A model generated the notes under the pieces. That model saw only the letters and a list, made by a program, of their open reading frames with translations, made no database searches and was not told the origin of the DNA. Shown piece after piece: positions 1-7,559 of a DNA stretch of 64,000 bases. The stretch is from the NCBI GenBank assembly GCA_027023305.1, contig JALVVR010000070.1, positions 1 through 64,000 on the forward strand, in the 5' to 3' direction. The translations under genes and the position numbers were made by a program. Within the stretch, counting starts at the first letter, position 1, and each line of letters starts with the position of its first letter. The DNA comes from Campylobacterales bacterium (lineage in GTDB: Bacteria; Campylobacterota; Campylobacteria; Campylobacterales; QNZT01).

Positions 1-26
1 TCTAGGGTTAATTGTTTATATTTCAT
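1..26 (-). CDS. possible 5' end of a gene leaving the window, transposase-like first residues
   Basis: An ATG on the minus strand opens eight codons (MKYKQLTL) before the window ends. The pattern M-x-Y-x-x-L-T resembles the opening of IS30-family transposases, but eight residues cannot prove homology. The ribosome binding site is weak. It has a promoter-like TATAAT about 105 bases upstream and lies inside an inverted repeat. It could equally be an unrelated gene or no gene. Confidence 0.2.
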
Positions 27-79
27 GCTACTTCTTTATTTTTTGGTTGAAATAGATTAGCAGATTATCGATTAACCCT
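4..79. repeat. 9-bp inverted repeat flanking the possible start codon
   Basis: AGGGTTAAT at 4-12 and ATTAACCCT at 71-79 are perfect inverted copies about 58 bases apart. On the minus strand the second arm lies just after the candidate ATG at 24-26, so a transcript starting near 125 could fold the start region into a long-loop hairpin. This may be chance in AT-rich DNA. Confidence 0.3.
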
Positions 80-131
80 CTTTTTCAACTTACTTTTAAA
101 AAATTGCACTTGTTGTTAGAATTGGCGGAGT

Positions 132-137
132 ATTATA
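132..137 (-). promoter_or_regulatory. candidate -10 box reading leftwards
   Basis: The minus strand reads TATAAT here, just past the moeA stop codon, and would start a transcript near position 125 running out of the window. No clear -35 is visible, which is common in epsilonproteobacterial promoters. The 147 bases left of moeA contain nothing else that I can support. Confidence 0.3.
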
Positions 138-147
138 GTTTATGAAG

Positions 148-1320
148 CTACAAATTTATAGGTAAAAAATCAACTATTTCATCTTTTTTTAGTTGCTCTA
201 TTTTTTCATCTACTATCATGAAGCCGTTACAGTGATTTAACACATTTACCATATTTGGGCCAAACTTTTTAGCTATGTTGAAATACTCTCCATCAAAAAA
301 ACCAGGAATCACTGTTGCTACTGGTCTGTTTTTTGAAAAATCTTGGTTTAGTTTTGCTATTATTGGTTTTAAATTGGGTTTGTTTGTTCCACTTAGATGA
401 TTTATCAAAACTTTACCAAATATCTCAAAGTTAAGTGATGCTGCAAGTGGATTTCCAGGGAGATTTAAAACAAAAGTATTTCCAATTTTTCCTAAAGTTG
501 TAGGTTTTCCTGGTTTTATCTTTACTTTTTCAAAGATAGTTTCAAATCCAAAACTCTTAAAAGCTTCTTTTGTAAAATCAGCTTCTCCAACACTTACCCC
601 ACCACTTGTGATGATGATATCATGGCCTAAAGAGTTTTCAATCATAGCTTTCATATCTTCCAAGTTATCTTGACTTTTTCCAATAAATGTAACTTCACAA
701 CCAAGCTCTTTTACTCTTGATATAAGATATGGAGTGTTGGAGTTGTAAATCTGGGCACTGTTTAACTCTTCATAAGGCATTTTAAGTTCACTTCCACTTG
801 CAAAGATAGCAACTCTTGGAGCCTGATATACCTCTATATGGGTTATTCCTTGTGATGAAAGAAGTTGGATAAAGTTTGAAGTTATCTTATCACCTTGTTG
901 GATTATAACTTCACCTCTCTTTATATCTTCTCCCTCTCTTCGTATATTTGCACCTTTTTTTATACTCTTTTCTATCTCTATACTCTCATCAAGGATTTTA
1001 CAGTTTTCTTGAGGGATTACGGTATCAACTGATTTTGGAGTTTTTGCTCCAGTTGTTATCTTTATACACTCACCACTTTTTAACTCATAATCTTTATCAT
1101 CACCAGCAAGTATCTTTCCTACTATCTTATAACTTTTTGCATCCCCTTTTAAGGCATATCCATCCATAGCAGAGTTATCAAATCTAGGTAGAGATAAAGT
1201 TGCTTTGAGAGTTTTTGCTGATATATGATTGTTAGCACTTTCAAGTGGTATAAGTTTTGTTTTTAACTTTGTTTTACTTTTTAAAATCCTATCTATACCT
1301 TCTTCTATACTAACCATCAT
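148..1320 (-). CDS. moeA: molybdopterin molybdenumtransferase MoeA
   Basis: MoeA inserts molybdate into adenylylated molybdopterin to finish the molybdenum cofactor in the cytoplasm. At 390 residues it has the usual family length. The N-terminal MDGYA motif is at 52-56, the molybdopterin-binding segment SGGVSVGEAD near 240 and the LPGNPLA motif near 290. It is the last gene of a minus-strand run, 8 bases after the stop of the TPR protein, although it has no functional link to those pilus-type genes. Plausible clients in this window are the nitrate reductase and the formate-dehydrogenase-like protein. The start could be either of two tandem ATG codons. Confidence 0.95.
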   Translation of the reverse strand: MMVSIEEGIDRILKSKTKLKTKLIPLESANNHISAKTLKATLSLPRFDNSAMDGYALKGDAKSYKIVGKILAGDDKDYELKSGECIKITTGAKTPKSVDTVIPQENCKILDESIEIEKSIKKGANIRREGEDIKRGEVIIQQGDKITSNFIQLLSSQGITHIEVYQAPRVAIFASGSELKMPYEELNSAQIYNSNTPYLISRVKELGCEVTFIGKSQDNLEDMKAMIENSLGHDIIITSGGVSVGEADFTKEAFKSFGFETIFEKVKIKPGKPTTLGKIGNTFVLNLPGNPLAASLNFEIFGKVLINHLSGTNKPNLKPIIAKLNQDFSKNRPVATVIPGFFDGEYFNIAKKFGPNMVNVLNHCNGFMIVDEKIEQLKKDEIVDFLPINL

Positions 1321-1328
1321 GAGAGTTC

Positions 1329-1901
1329 CTAAAGTGAATTTAAAAGATTTTGTACCTTTTGTGAGTGGTATTTTAGCAGATATATTTTAAGAAATTTTTT
1401 TGCTATACCTTTTTGATGAAGTTTTACCTTACTTTTTGCATATAAAATCCAAGCTTCTTCATGTTTGGCTTCCCTATTACTAGCTATTACTGCCCATTTA
1501 GAGGCTTTTTCATAATCTTTATGTTTAAAATAATACTCTGCTAAATCATAAGAACTTTGATAAGTTGGCTTCTCTCTTTCTACCATCATAAGAGCCTTAA
1601 AAGTGTTTTTTTTCAAAACTTTTTCTTCATCTATCTTTGGCAGAGATGGTTTTTTGGGTTTAGGCTTTGGTTTAGGTTTTGTAATATTTGTATCTACTTT
1701 AATTGTTTTAACTACTTTTGTATTATTTTTTTCTACTGTTTTTACTTTTTTACTAGTAACCTTAAGTAGTGTTTTATATGTGAAAGCACTACTTAAGATA
1801 AGTAAAACAATAAACACAAGTGTAAATACAGCATTTAAAATATTTTTTATTTTATAACTTCTATACATAACTATCAAATCTTCAAGTCTATTATTTAACA
1901 T
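1329..1901 (-). CDS. single-pass membrane protein with TPR-like C-terminus, MshN-like
   Basis: 190 residues. A short cytoplasmic tail is followed by one membrane segment (about 22-42), a Lys/Pro-rich linker (KPKPKPKPKKPS, about 76-90) and a helical C-terminal part with TPR character (EYYFKHKDYEKASKWAVIA). This layout matches MshN-type proteins of MSHA pilus loci. Its start overlaps the end of the ExeA-like ATPase gene by 11 bases, so the two are probably translated together. The low-complexity linker probably spans the periplasm. In related bacteria an ATPase plus membrane protein pair (CtsP/CtsX in Campylobacter) serves DNA uptake. Assignment rests on architecture and neighbour, not on a diagnostic motif. 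Confidence 0.6.
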   Translation of the reverse strand: MLNNRLEDLIVMYRSYKIKNILNAVFTLVFIVLLILSSAFTYKTLLKVTSKKVKTVEKNNTKVVKTIKVDTNITKPKPKPKPKKPSLPKIDEEKVLKKNTFKALMMVEREKPTYQSSYDLAEYYFKHKDYEKASKWAVIASNREAKHEEAWILYAKSKVKLHQKGIAKKFLKIYLLKYHSQKVQNLLNSL

Positions 1902-2694
1902 TTAACATCCCTGTATCAATAGCTGCCATAGTTATAGTATGGTTGTTTACTGATGAATATTTTTTTAAGTTTTTTTCTTGAGAAAGATTTATGATTTCAA
2001 ACATAGTGCTTAATAGTTTCTTTAAAGCTCTAAAGTTTTTTCGAGTATATTTTCTTATCAGTTTGATATGTGATTTCTTAAACTCAGATGTTATATTTGA
2101 TAAGTTTTGACTTAAAAGTGTCTCTTGAATATATCTTAAAACTTCATCATTATTTAATTCATTTAAGATAATCTTTTTTGGGTTTCTAGTATGAAATTGA
2201 GGTTTATTTAAGACATATTCACCCTCTTTTTTATGCATAGCTAGTATAAACTGAAATATATTTTGATCAGAAAGTATTCTTATAAGTTCAACTGTCCTCT
2301 CATCCAAGTGTTGAGCTTCATCTATAAAGATTACATACTCCAACTCCCCAAACTCTTTTTTTAACTCAGTTGTAATATAGTCTATATTAAATTCATCTCT
2401 TTTGATATTTGGTCCAACAAGTGAAAAAAGTATCTCTAAAAACTCTTTTTCATCAAAGAAAGGGTATGTAAAATATTTTGCTATTTTTAACTCTTTTAAG
2501 TTCTCTTTTGCATAGTTTAAAAGGTAACTTTTTCCAGATCCTGGATCTCCAAGTATAAAAACCATAGGATTCTCTTTTTTGGTTAGGGAATCTACAAGCT
2601 CTTTTTTTGAGTACGAAAAAGTTATAGAGTTAAAATGCTTTACTTCATTTATATTAGTAACAGTAAAAAGTTCTCTAGCTTTCAAATATTCCAT
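1891..2694 (-). CDS. AAA ATPase of the ExeA/MshM/CtsP type
   Basis: 267 residues with a Walker A motif GDPGSGKS at 49-56 and a Walker B segment VIFIDEAQHL at 121-130, the typical ExeA-like pattern. Family members assist assembly of type II secretion, MSHA pilus or competence machinery at the inner membrane. In Campylobacter the related CtsP is needed for natural transformation. It lacks the C-terminal peptidoglycan-binding domain found in full-length ExeA. It is the first gene of the run leading through the TPR protein to moeA. No secretin or pilin gene is visible here, so the rest of the machine must lie elsewhere. Pilus function and DNA uptake cannot be separated from sequence. Confidence 0.75.
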   Translation of the reverse strand: MEYLKARELFTVTNINEVKHFNSITFSYSKKELVDSLTKKENPMVFILGDPGSGKSYLLNYAKENLKELKIAKYFTYPFFDEKEFLEILFSLVGPNIKRDEFNIDYITTELKKEFGELEYVIFIDEAQHLDERTVELIRILSDQNIFQFILAMHKKEGEYVLNKPQFHTRNPKKIILNELNNDEVLRYIQETLLSQNLSNITSEFKKSHIKLIRKYTRKNFRALKKLLSTMFEIINLSQEKNLKKYSSVNNHTITMAAIDTGMLNVK

Positions 2695-2768
2695 TAATAT
2701 ACCTATAATTTAAATATTCTTTATTATATATGATTAACTTTAAAGTTTTATATTTATTTAATATATTA

Positions 2769-2774
2769 TATAGT
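2769..2774 (+). promoter_or_regulatory. candidate -10 box, near-leaderless start
   Basis: TATAGT ends 11 bases before the ATG of the next gene and there is no Shine-Dalgarno sequence. Initiation about 7 bases downstream would leave a leader of only a few nucleotides. Confidence 0.35.
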
Positions 2775-2785
2775 ATTCTCACAGA

Positions 2786-3202
2786 ATGGAACAATTAATA
2801 ACACTTTCAAGAGAGCTTCATGAAGTGTCTCTTTTTATCACGATATTATTGGTAATCTACTTATACTTTAAGTTTCTTTTTGAAAAAGATTATGTTACTT
2901 TAACCAAAAAGTATGAGAGATACTCTTTGGTTTACTTCTTCTTTTTAGGAGTTTTGTTTTTTACTGGATTAGTACTTTTTACTGTCATGAAGTTTAAATG
3001 GAGCTTTAAAATAGTCCTAATGATTGTGGCTTTGCTTCACATGACTGTAACAAGTATCAAACTTCATAGGATATTTAAAAAAAGTAATCTTTTTGACAAA
3101 AATTCTCAAAAAAGTTTTAAATCATATAGTTTAAAAAAGTATTTTATAGATATTTTAGTGCTTGTCATGATAGGATTTATAGCCTATGCAATACATATAT
3201 AA
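2786..3202 (+). CDS. small inner-membrane protein, function unknown
   Basis: 138 residues with four hydrophobic segments (about 14-32, 47-67, 73-92 and 118-137) separated by Lys/Arg-rich loops, so an integral inner-membrane protein with both ends probably in the cytoplasm. I do not recognise the family. It overlaps the start of rsmE by 17 bases and is therefore probably translated with it. The start codon has no ribosome binding site and sits just behind a -10-like box. Divergent from the ExeA-like ATPase operon. Confidence 0.7.
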   Translation: MEQLITLSRELHEVSLFITILLVIYLYFKFLFEKDYVTLTKKYERYSLVYFFFLGVLFFTGLVLFTVMKFKWSFKIVLMIVALLHMTVTSIKLHRIFKKSNLFDKNSQKSFKSYSLKKYFIDILVLVMIGFIAYAIHI

Positions 3203-3848
3203 TGAAGATGCAGGTAAAGAACAACTAAAACTTTCAAATGAACTTTATAAGTACATAGTAAAGGTTAGAAGATTTAAAATAGATGATGAAATAGTTTTAA
3301 GAAATCTTAGTGATGATAATCTTTACATATATAAAATCAAAGATATTTCAAAACGGGGTCTAACCCTCACCTTAGTTTATTTTAAGTTATTAAAAAAAGA
3401 GTTGATGGATTTTGAAATCTTTTGGTGTGTAGTTGATACAAAAACGATAGAAAAAAGCCTTGTCTTTTTAAATCAAATTGGAGTTACAAAGATAACTTTT
3501 ATCTACTGTGATAGAAGTCAAAAAAATTTCAAACTTGACTTTCAAAGATTTCAAAAAATAGTTATAAACTCAAACCAACAGTCCGGAAGAGTTCATATTA
3601 TGGAGTTTAAGTTAGCTTCGTCACTACAAGAAGTCTTAAAAGATAACACTGATTTATATGTCTTGGATTTTGGTGGTGATACAAATCTAAATAAAAAAAT
3701 AAATAAAGTTTTAGTAGGTTGCGAGGGTGGTTTTAGCGATAAAGAAAGAGTTGCTTTTAACAAAAATAGTAAAATATCTTTTAAAACTGAGCATATTTTA
3801 AAAAGTGAAACAGCTTCTATTGCTATATCTTCTAAACTCCTTTTATGA
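3186..3848 (+). CDS. rsmE: 16S rRNA (uracil1498-N3)-methyltransferase RsmE
   Basis: RsmE methylates U1498 of 16S rRNA using S-adenosylmethionine. The 220-residue length and the pattern of an N-terminal PUA-like barrel followed by a C-terminal SPOUT fold agree with the family. The C-terminal knot contains VGCEGGFSDKE and the terminal LKSETASIAISS segment, both typical for RsmE. The ATG lies inside the upstream membrane protein gene. It is followed by a hairpin terminator, so it closes a two-gene unit before the rpmE group. Confidence 0.92.
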   Translation: MQYIYNEDAGKEQLKLSNELYKYIVKVRRFKIDDEIVLRNLSDDNLYIYKIKDISKRGLTLTLVYFKLLKKELMDFEIFWCVVDTKTIEKSLVFLNQIGVTKITFIYCDRSQKNFKLDFQRFQKIVINSNQQSGRVHIMEFKLASSLQEVLKDNTDLYVLDFGGDTNLNKKINKVLVGCEGGFSDKERVAFNKNSKISFKTEHILKSETASIAISSKLLL

Positions 3849-3897
3849 CTCTTTAAGAAAACTTAGCTATACTTGGCTTTCCCCTCCCCTTATATAG

Positions 3898-3926
3898 CAG
3901 TGGAGTTTTAAAACTTCACTGTTTTT
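3898..3926 (+). terminator. intrinsic terminator between rsmE and rpmE
   Basis: A 12-bp stem starts with CAGTGGAG and returns as CTTCACTG (3898-3921, one G-T pair) and is followed by a run of five T. This is a classical rho-independent terminator downstream of rsmE; rpmE therefore needs its own promoter in the 50 bases after it. Confidence 0.75.
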
Positions 3927-3972
3927 CATAAGTTAAGAGATATTAAAAATTTAAATAGATAAGGAATGTTTG

Positions 3973-4173
3973 ATGAAAAAAGATATTCATCCAAATTATG
4001 TAGAGTGCAAAGTTTCTTGTGCTTGTGGAAATAGTTTTGAGACTATGTCAAATACAAGTGAAATGAGAATTGATATTTGTAATCAATGTCATCCATTTTT
4101 CACAGGTAGTGAGAAAATAGTTGATGCTGCAGGTAGAGTTGAGAAATTTAAGAAAAAATATAATTTAAAATAG
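3973..4173 (+). CDS. rpmE: 50S ribosomal protein L31
   Basis: L31 binds the ribosomal intersubunit bridge region. I choose the ATG at 3973, seven bases after AAGGA at 3961-3965, rather than the TTG directly before it; this gives 66 residues, normal for L31. It is the zinc-binding form: Cys16 and Cys18 (CAC) with Cys36 and Cys39 (CNQC) form the ribbon, and HPFFTG follows. First gene of the rpmE-rsmI-rlmB group. Zinc-type L31 is often replaced by a zinc-free paralogue under zinc starvation; no such paralogue is in this window. Confidence 0.97.
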   Translation: MKKDIHPNYVECKVSCACGNSFETMSNTSEMRIDICNQCHPFFTGSEKIVDAAGRVEKFKKKYNLK

Positions 4174-4182
4174 TTTTTTAAA

Positions 4183-4989
4183 TTGCTCCATTTTATTCCT
4201 ACCCCGATAGGAAATTTAGAAGACATTTCTCTGAGGAGTTTAAATCTCCTTGGAAAATGCGAAATACTCTTTTGTGAAGATACAAGAGTCACAAAAAAAC
4301 TTATCAATCTTTTAAGTCAAAGATTTTCCCTAAAAACAAATATTCAAGAGTTTATATCCCTACACTCACATAACGAAAAAGAGGTAATCAAAAAACTAGA
4401 TAAATCTATATTTGAAAAAGAGGTAGCATATTTGAGTGATGCTGGTATGGCTTGTGTAAGTGATCCTGGATGTGCTTTGGTAGAATATTGTCAAAAAAAC
4501 AGTATTTCATATGAAACAATCCCAGGAGCAAATGCCCTAACTTTGGCATATAGTGCAAGTGGCTTTTGTGAAAGTGAGTTTTTATTTTTAGGATTTTTAC
4601 CTCATAAAGGAAAAGATAGAGATAAAAAGTTACATGAGGCTATGTTTAGTGGATATGTAACTTTGCTTTATGAATCTCCACACAGACTTTTAAAACTTAT
4701 TGAGCAGATTTGTAACATTGATGAAAAAAGAGAAATTTTTCTGATAAAAGAGGCTACAAAGAAGTTTGAAGAGAAGTTTAAAGGAAGTTCAAAAGATATT
4801 TTAGAAAAGTTAAAAAACAAAGATATTAAAGGAGAGTGGGTAGTTGTTTTAAATAGTGGAACAAAGATGAGTTCACAGATAACTTTAGATGATATAAAAT
4901 CTTTAGATATTCCTAAAAAACAGATGGCAAAACTCATCTCAAAACTCACAGGAATTGCAGTAAAAGAGTGTTATAATGAACTTTTATAA
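4183..4989 (+). CDS. rsmI: 16S rRNA (cytidine1402-2'-O)-methyltransferase RsmI
   Basis: RsmI 2'-O-methylates C1402 in the decoding centre. The tetrapyrrole-methylase fold is evident from IPTPIGNLEDI near the N-terminus, FCEDTRVT, SDAGMACVSDPG and PGANALTLA. 268 residues, normal length. The only sensible start is TTG at 4183, because the conserved FIPTPIGN begins at residue 4 and no ATG precedes it in frame. There is no good ribosome binding site. Translation may depend on termination of rpmE nine bases upstream. Confidence 0.93.
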   Translation: MLHFIPTPIGNLEDISLRSLNLLGKCEILFCEDTRVTKKLINLLSQRFSLKTNIQEFISLHSHNEKEVIKKLDKSIFEKEVAYLSDAGMACVSDPGCALVEYCQKNSISYETIPGANALTLAYSASGFCESEFLFLGFLPHKGKDRDKKLHEAMFSGYVTLLYESPHRLLKLIEQICNIDEKREIFLIKEATKKFEEKFKGSSKDILEKLKNKDIKGEWVVVLNSGTKMSSQITLDDIKSLDIPKKQMAKLISKLTGIAVKECYNELL

Positions 4990-5024
4990 AGCCCCTTTAA
5001 ATACTTTTTAAGTACAATCCCCTC

Positions 5025-5711
5025 ATGATAGTATATGGTAAGCAGATATTTTTATATCTTTTAGAAAAACATCCAGACATGATAGAAGAAGTGTATCTCT
5101 CAAAGGAGATAGATAAGAAGCTTTTTCATAAAGTTTCAGCTTTAGATTTTGAAATCAAAAGAGTTGATAAGATGAAAGCTCAAGCTATGGCTAGAGGTGG
5201 AAATCATCAAGGATTTCTACTAAAAGTTAAAGAGTATGAGTTTGCTAGTTTAAAAGATATAAAAAAAGAAGATTTTATACTGATACTTTGGAATATAACT
5301 GATGTTGGAAATATCGGAGCGATTGTAAGAACAGCTTACTCGCTAGGTGTTGGTGGCATAGTTATATCTGGGATAGGTAGTATAAATCTTGAAGCAGTTG
5401 CTAGAACAAGTGCAGGGGCATTGTTTGATATGCCTATAGTTTTACAAAAAGATGTACTATCGTTTTTAAATGAGCTTAAACAGTTAGGTTTTACTACCTA
5501 TGGAGCTGATATGAGTGGTGAAGATATAAGAGATATCAAAGTATCTTCAAAAAAAGCTCTTGTTCTGGGTAGTGAGGGTGAAGGTTTGAGTTTAAAAGTT
5601 TTAAAAAGTTGTGATAAAAAAGTAAAAATAGAGATGCAAAGAGAGTTTGACTCACTAAATGTGAGTGTGGCTTCAGCGATATTATGTGATAGGATGAAAG
5701 ATGGAAAATAA
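5025..5711 (+). CDS. rlmB: 23S rRNA 2'-O-methyltransferase, TrmH/RlmB (SpoU) family
   Basis: 228 residues with a short substrate-binding N-terminus (KQIFLYLLEKHPDMIEEVYL) and a SPOUT knot carrying the three SpoU motifs: NVGNIGAIVRTA-like segment near 95, VLGSEGEGLS near 183 and LNVSVASAILC near the end. RlmB methylates G2251 in the peptidyl-transferase loop. The family also contains TrmH and TsnR, and exact rRNA specificity cannot be read from sequence, but a single SpoU gene next to rsmI is usually annotated rlmB. It overlaps the next gene by 11 bases. Confidence 0.85.
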   Translation: MIVYGKQIFLYLLEKHPDMIEEVYLSKEIDKKLFHKVSALDFEIKRVDKMKAQAMARGGNHQGFLLKVKEYEFASLKDIKKEDFILILWNITDVGNIGAIVRTAYSLGVGGIVISGIGSINLEAVARTSAGALFDMPIVLQKDVLSFLNELKQLGFTTYGADMSGEDIRDIKVSSKKALVLGSEGEGLSLKVLKSCDKKVKIEMQREFDSLNVSVASAILCDRMKDGK

Positions 5712-6747
5712 AGAAAATATAGAAGAAATAAGTGTAGATAACATAGATTCTGTAAAGTATCTTATGGATATAGGATTAAAAGAGGTTTCAAGTAAAACTT
5801 TTATTCATCAAGAAGAATTAACAAGATTTTTAACTGGAGATTTTGGAAGTATAAATCAAACTAAAGCTATGGGATTTATTCAAATACTTCAAAGAGAGTA
5901 TAATATAGACTTAAGTGATTTAAAACAAAAGTATCTCTCTTATAAACAAAAAAATATCAGTAGTAAACCTAAGGTTAAAGAGTCTATGATCATGGAAGAG
6001 GTAAAAAGTGAAGAGAGAACAAAAAGCTTTTTTAGTATCATATCTCTACTTTTAGCAGTTGGAGCTATAGCTTATCTTGTAGATAAATTTGATCTTTTAA
6101 ATTTTGATAAACCTATGAATATCTCTACAGCAACTATAAAAAAGAAAAAGAGTGATAGTATTGATTTAAATAAAATAGTTTTAAATGATACAAAGCCAAA
6201 AGTAGAAAAAAAAGAGGAAAGTAAAAAAGAAGAAGTAAAAAATGAGTTAGATTTAAATAAAGTTTTAGAGGAAAACAAAAAAGATGATACAAAAGGAACA
6301 ACAGAGCAAGATACTGTAGCCCAAAAAACAACAGATGATAACAATAACTTAGATCTCTCAAAACTAAATAATGAACTTGCAAATAATGACACAAATCAAG
6401 TAGCAACAGAACAAAATACTACAAGCGATGAACAAAATAGTTCAAATAGTGATGCTGTTACAAATGAACTATATATTATACCAGATTCTAAGGTATGGAT
6501 AGGAACAATAGATCTTGAAACATTGAAAAAACACGACTTTTTAACTCCAAGAGGGAAAAGAGTTGATATAGATACTAGTAAAAATCAACTCATCATGATA
6601 GGGCATAAGTTTATTAAAATATATTTAAATGGTGAGCAAGTAAAATTTAAAAGAAAAGGTCCTATTAGATTTAAGTATATAAATGGGGAACTTACTGAAA
6701 TAAACAGAAAAGAGTTTAATGAGTTAGCAAAAGGAAGACAGTGGTAA
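5701..6747 (+). CDS. single-pass membrane protein with RodZ-like layout, unknown function
   Basis: 348 residues. An N-terminal helical cytoplasmic domain (about 15-85, including a HQEELTRFLTGDFG helix-turn-like stretch) precedes one membrane segment (about 110-127). A long Asn/Lys/Asp/Glu-rich linker with recurring LDLNK / LDLSK motifs follows, then a compact C-terminal domain (about 258-348). The order of cytoplasmic helices, membrane pass, low-complexity periplasmic linker and folded end domain recalls RodZ, but I see no firm RodZ signature. It overlaps rlmB by 11 bases and the secreted protein gene by 7, so all three are likely co-translated. The C-terminal domain could bind cell wall or another envelope partner; that is inference. 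Confidence 0.7.
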   Translation: MENKENIEEISVDNIDSVKYLMDIGLKEVSSKTFIHQEELTRFLTGDFGSINQTKAMGFIQILQREYNIDLSDLKQKYLSYKQKNISSKPKVKESMIMEEVKSEERTKSFFSIISLLLAVGAIAYLVDKFDLLNFDKPMNISTATIKKKKSDSIDLNKIVLNDTKPKVEKKEESKKEEVKNELDLNKVLEENKKDDTKGTTEQDTVAQKTTDDNNNLDLSKLNNELANNDTNQVATEQNTTSDEQNSSNSDAVTNELYIIPDSKVWIGTIDLETLKKHDFLTPRGKRVDIDTSKNQLIMIGHKFIKIYLNGEQVKFKRKGPIRFKYINGELTEINRKEFNELAKGRQW

Positions 6748-7559
6748 AACACTTCTTTATTTTAGCTACTCTTCTATCATATATCTATGCAAACACAGTG
6801 ACTAATGCGATAAAAGATGTATTAGGTAAAAGTGAGTTTAACTCAAAAAAAAAATTTATAGAGATTATTTTTAAAGATAAGGACTCATTTAAAGATGGAA
6901 GTTACCTAGACTATCCCAAAATCTTACAAAAGCTTAGAGATGAAGGACTTTTAAAACTTTCAACTGTAAGTTCTCCTCTAAGAGTTGCATTTACAACAAA
7001 TAGTGGCAACAATCAAATATTTATAAAAGTTGTAAAAGATACACTTTTTTCTTTAGGTTTTAGTAACATAGATACTATAAAAGTGGTAAAACGAGGAAAA
7101 AAATTTATATGGGTAGTTTCTTTAGGAAACAATTACATGCTAGACCCTTTGCTTTTTTCAAAATCTATGAAAGAAAAAAATATTTATATTGAAGGATTAA
7201 AACGATACTCCGTAACAAATTGGAATTATGTTTTAAATGTAAAAAATGCAGTAATTATTCCTAAAAAATTAGAATATAATGATATTATAAAGCTACAAAA
7301 GAGCTTAAGGTCTTACTGGCTAAATATAGAAGATGCAAAAAAGGTTCAAATCCAGAGTAGTTTAAACAACAGTTGGCATCCTTATGTTGTTTTGTATAAC
7401 AAAGATTTAAAGATTATAAGTACCGTTAAAAAAGATAAAAAGACAAGTAAATTAGATATAAATGTCCCATCCGATGCGATGTATTTAAAGATTGATGATT
7501 TATATACAATCAAGAACATAAGAGATGGATTAAATATTTTGATACAAAAAAGGGAATAA
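6741..7559 (+). CDS. secreted protein of unknown function
   Basis: 272 residues starting at GTG 6741, placed just after AAGGAA and overlapping the previous stop codon. The first 17-18 residues (Lys-His, a hydrophobic core, then YANT) form a Sec signal peptide with cleavage probably after Ala. The remainder is mixed alpha/beta with many lysines. I recognise no domain. Tight coupling to the RodZ-like membrane gene upstream and abutting alaC downstream suggest one transcript. It may work in the periplasm with the C-terminal domain of the preceding protein. Confidence 0.7.
   Translation: MVKHFFILATLLSYIYANTVTNAIKDVLGKSEFNSKKKFIEIIFKDKDSFKDGSYLDYPKILQKLRDEGLLKLSTVSSPLRVAFTTNSGNNQIFIKVVKDTLFSLGFSNIDTIKVVKRGKKFIWVVSLGNNYMLDPLLFSKSMKEKNIYIEGLKRYSVTNWNYVLNVKNAVIIPKKLEYNDIIKLQKSLRSYWLNIEDAKKVQIQSSLNNSWHPYVVLYNKDLKIISTVKKDKKTSKLDINVPSDAMYLKIDDLYTIKNIRDGLNILIQKRE

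Noticed and set aside
148-1901. Molybdenum cofactor riboswitch for moeA
   Set aside because: moeA follows its upstream gene by 8 bases and there is no leader that could hold one.
3849-3897. Ribosomal protein leader for L31
   Set aside because: The only clear structure is the terminator hairpin of rsmE; the remaining leader is short and without stems.
6072-6406. Two minus-strand open frames rich in Ser, Phe and Leu
   Set aside because: They are antisense to the Lys/Asn/Glu-rich linker of the RodZ-like protein and reflect its base composition.
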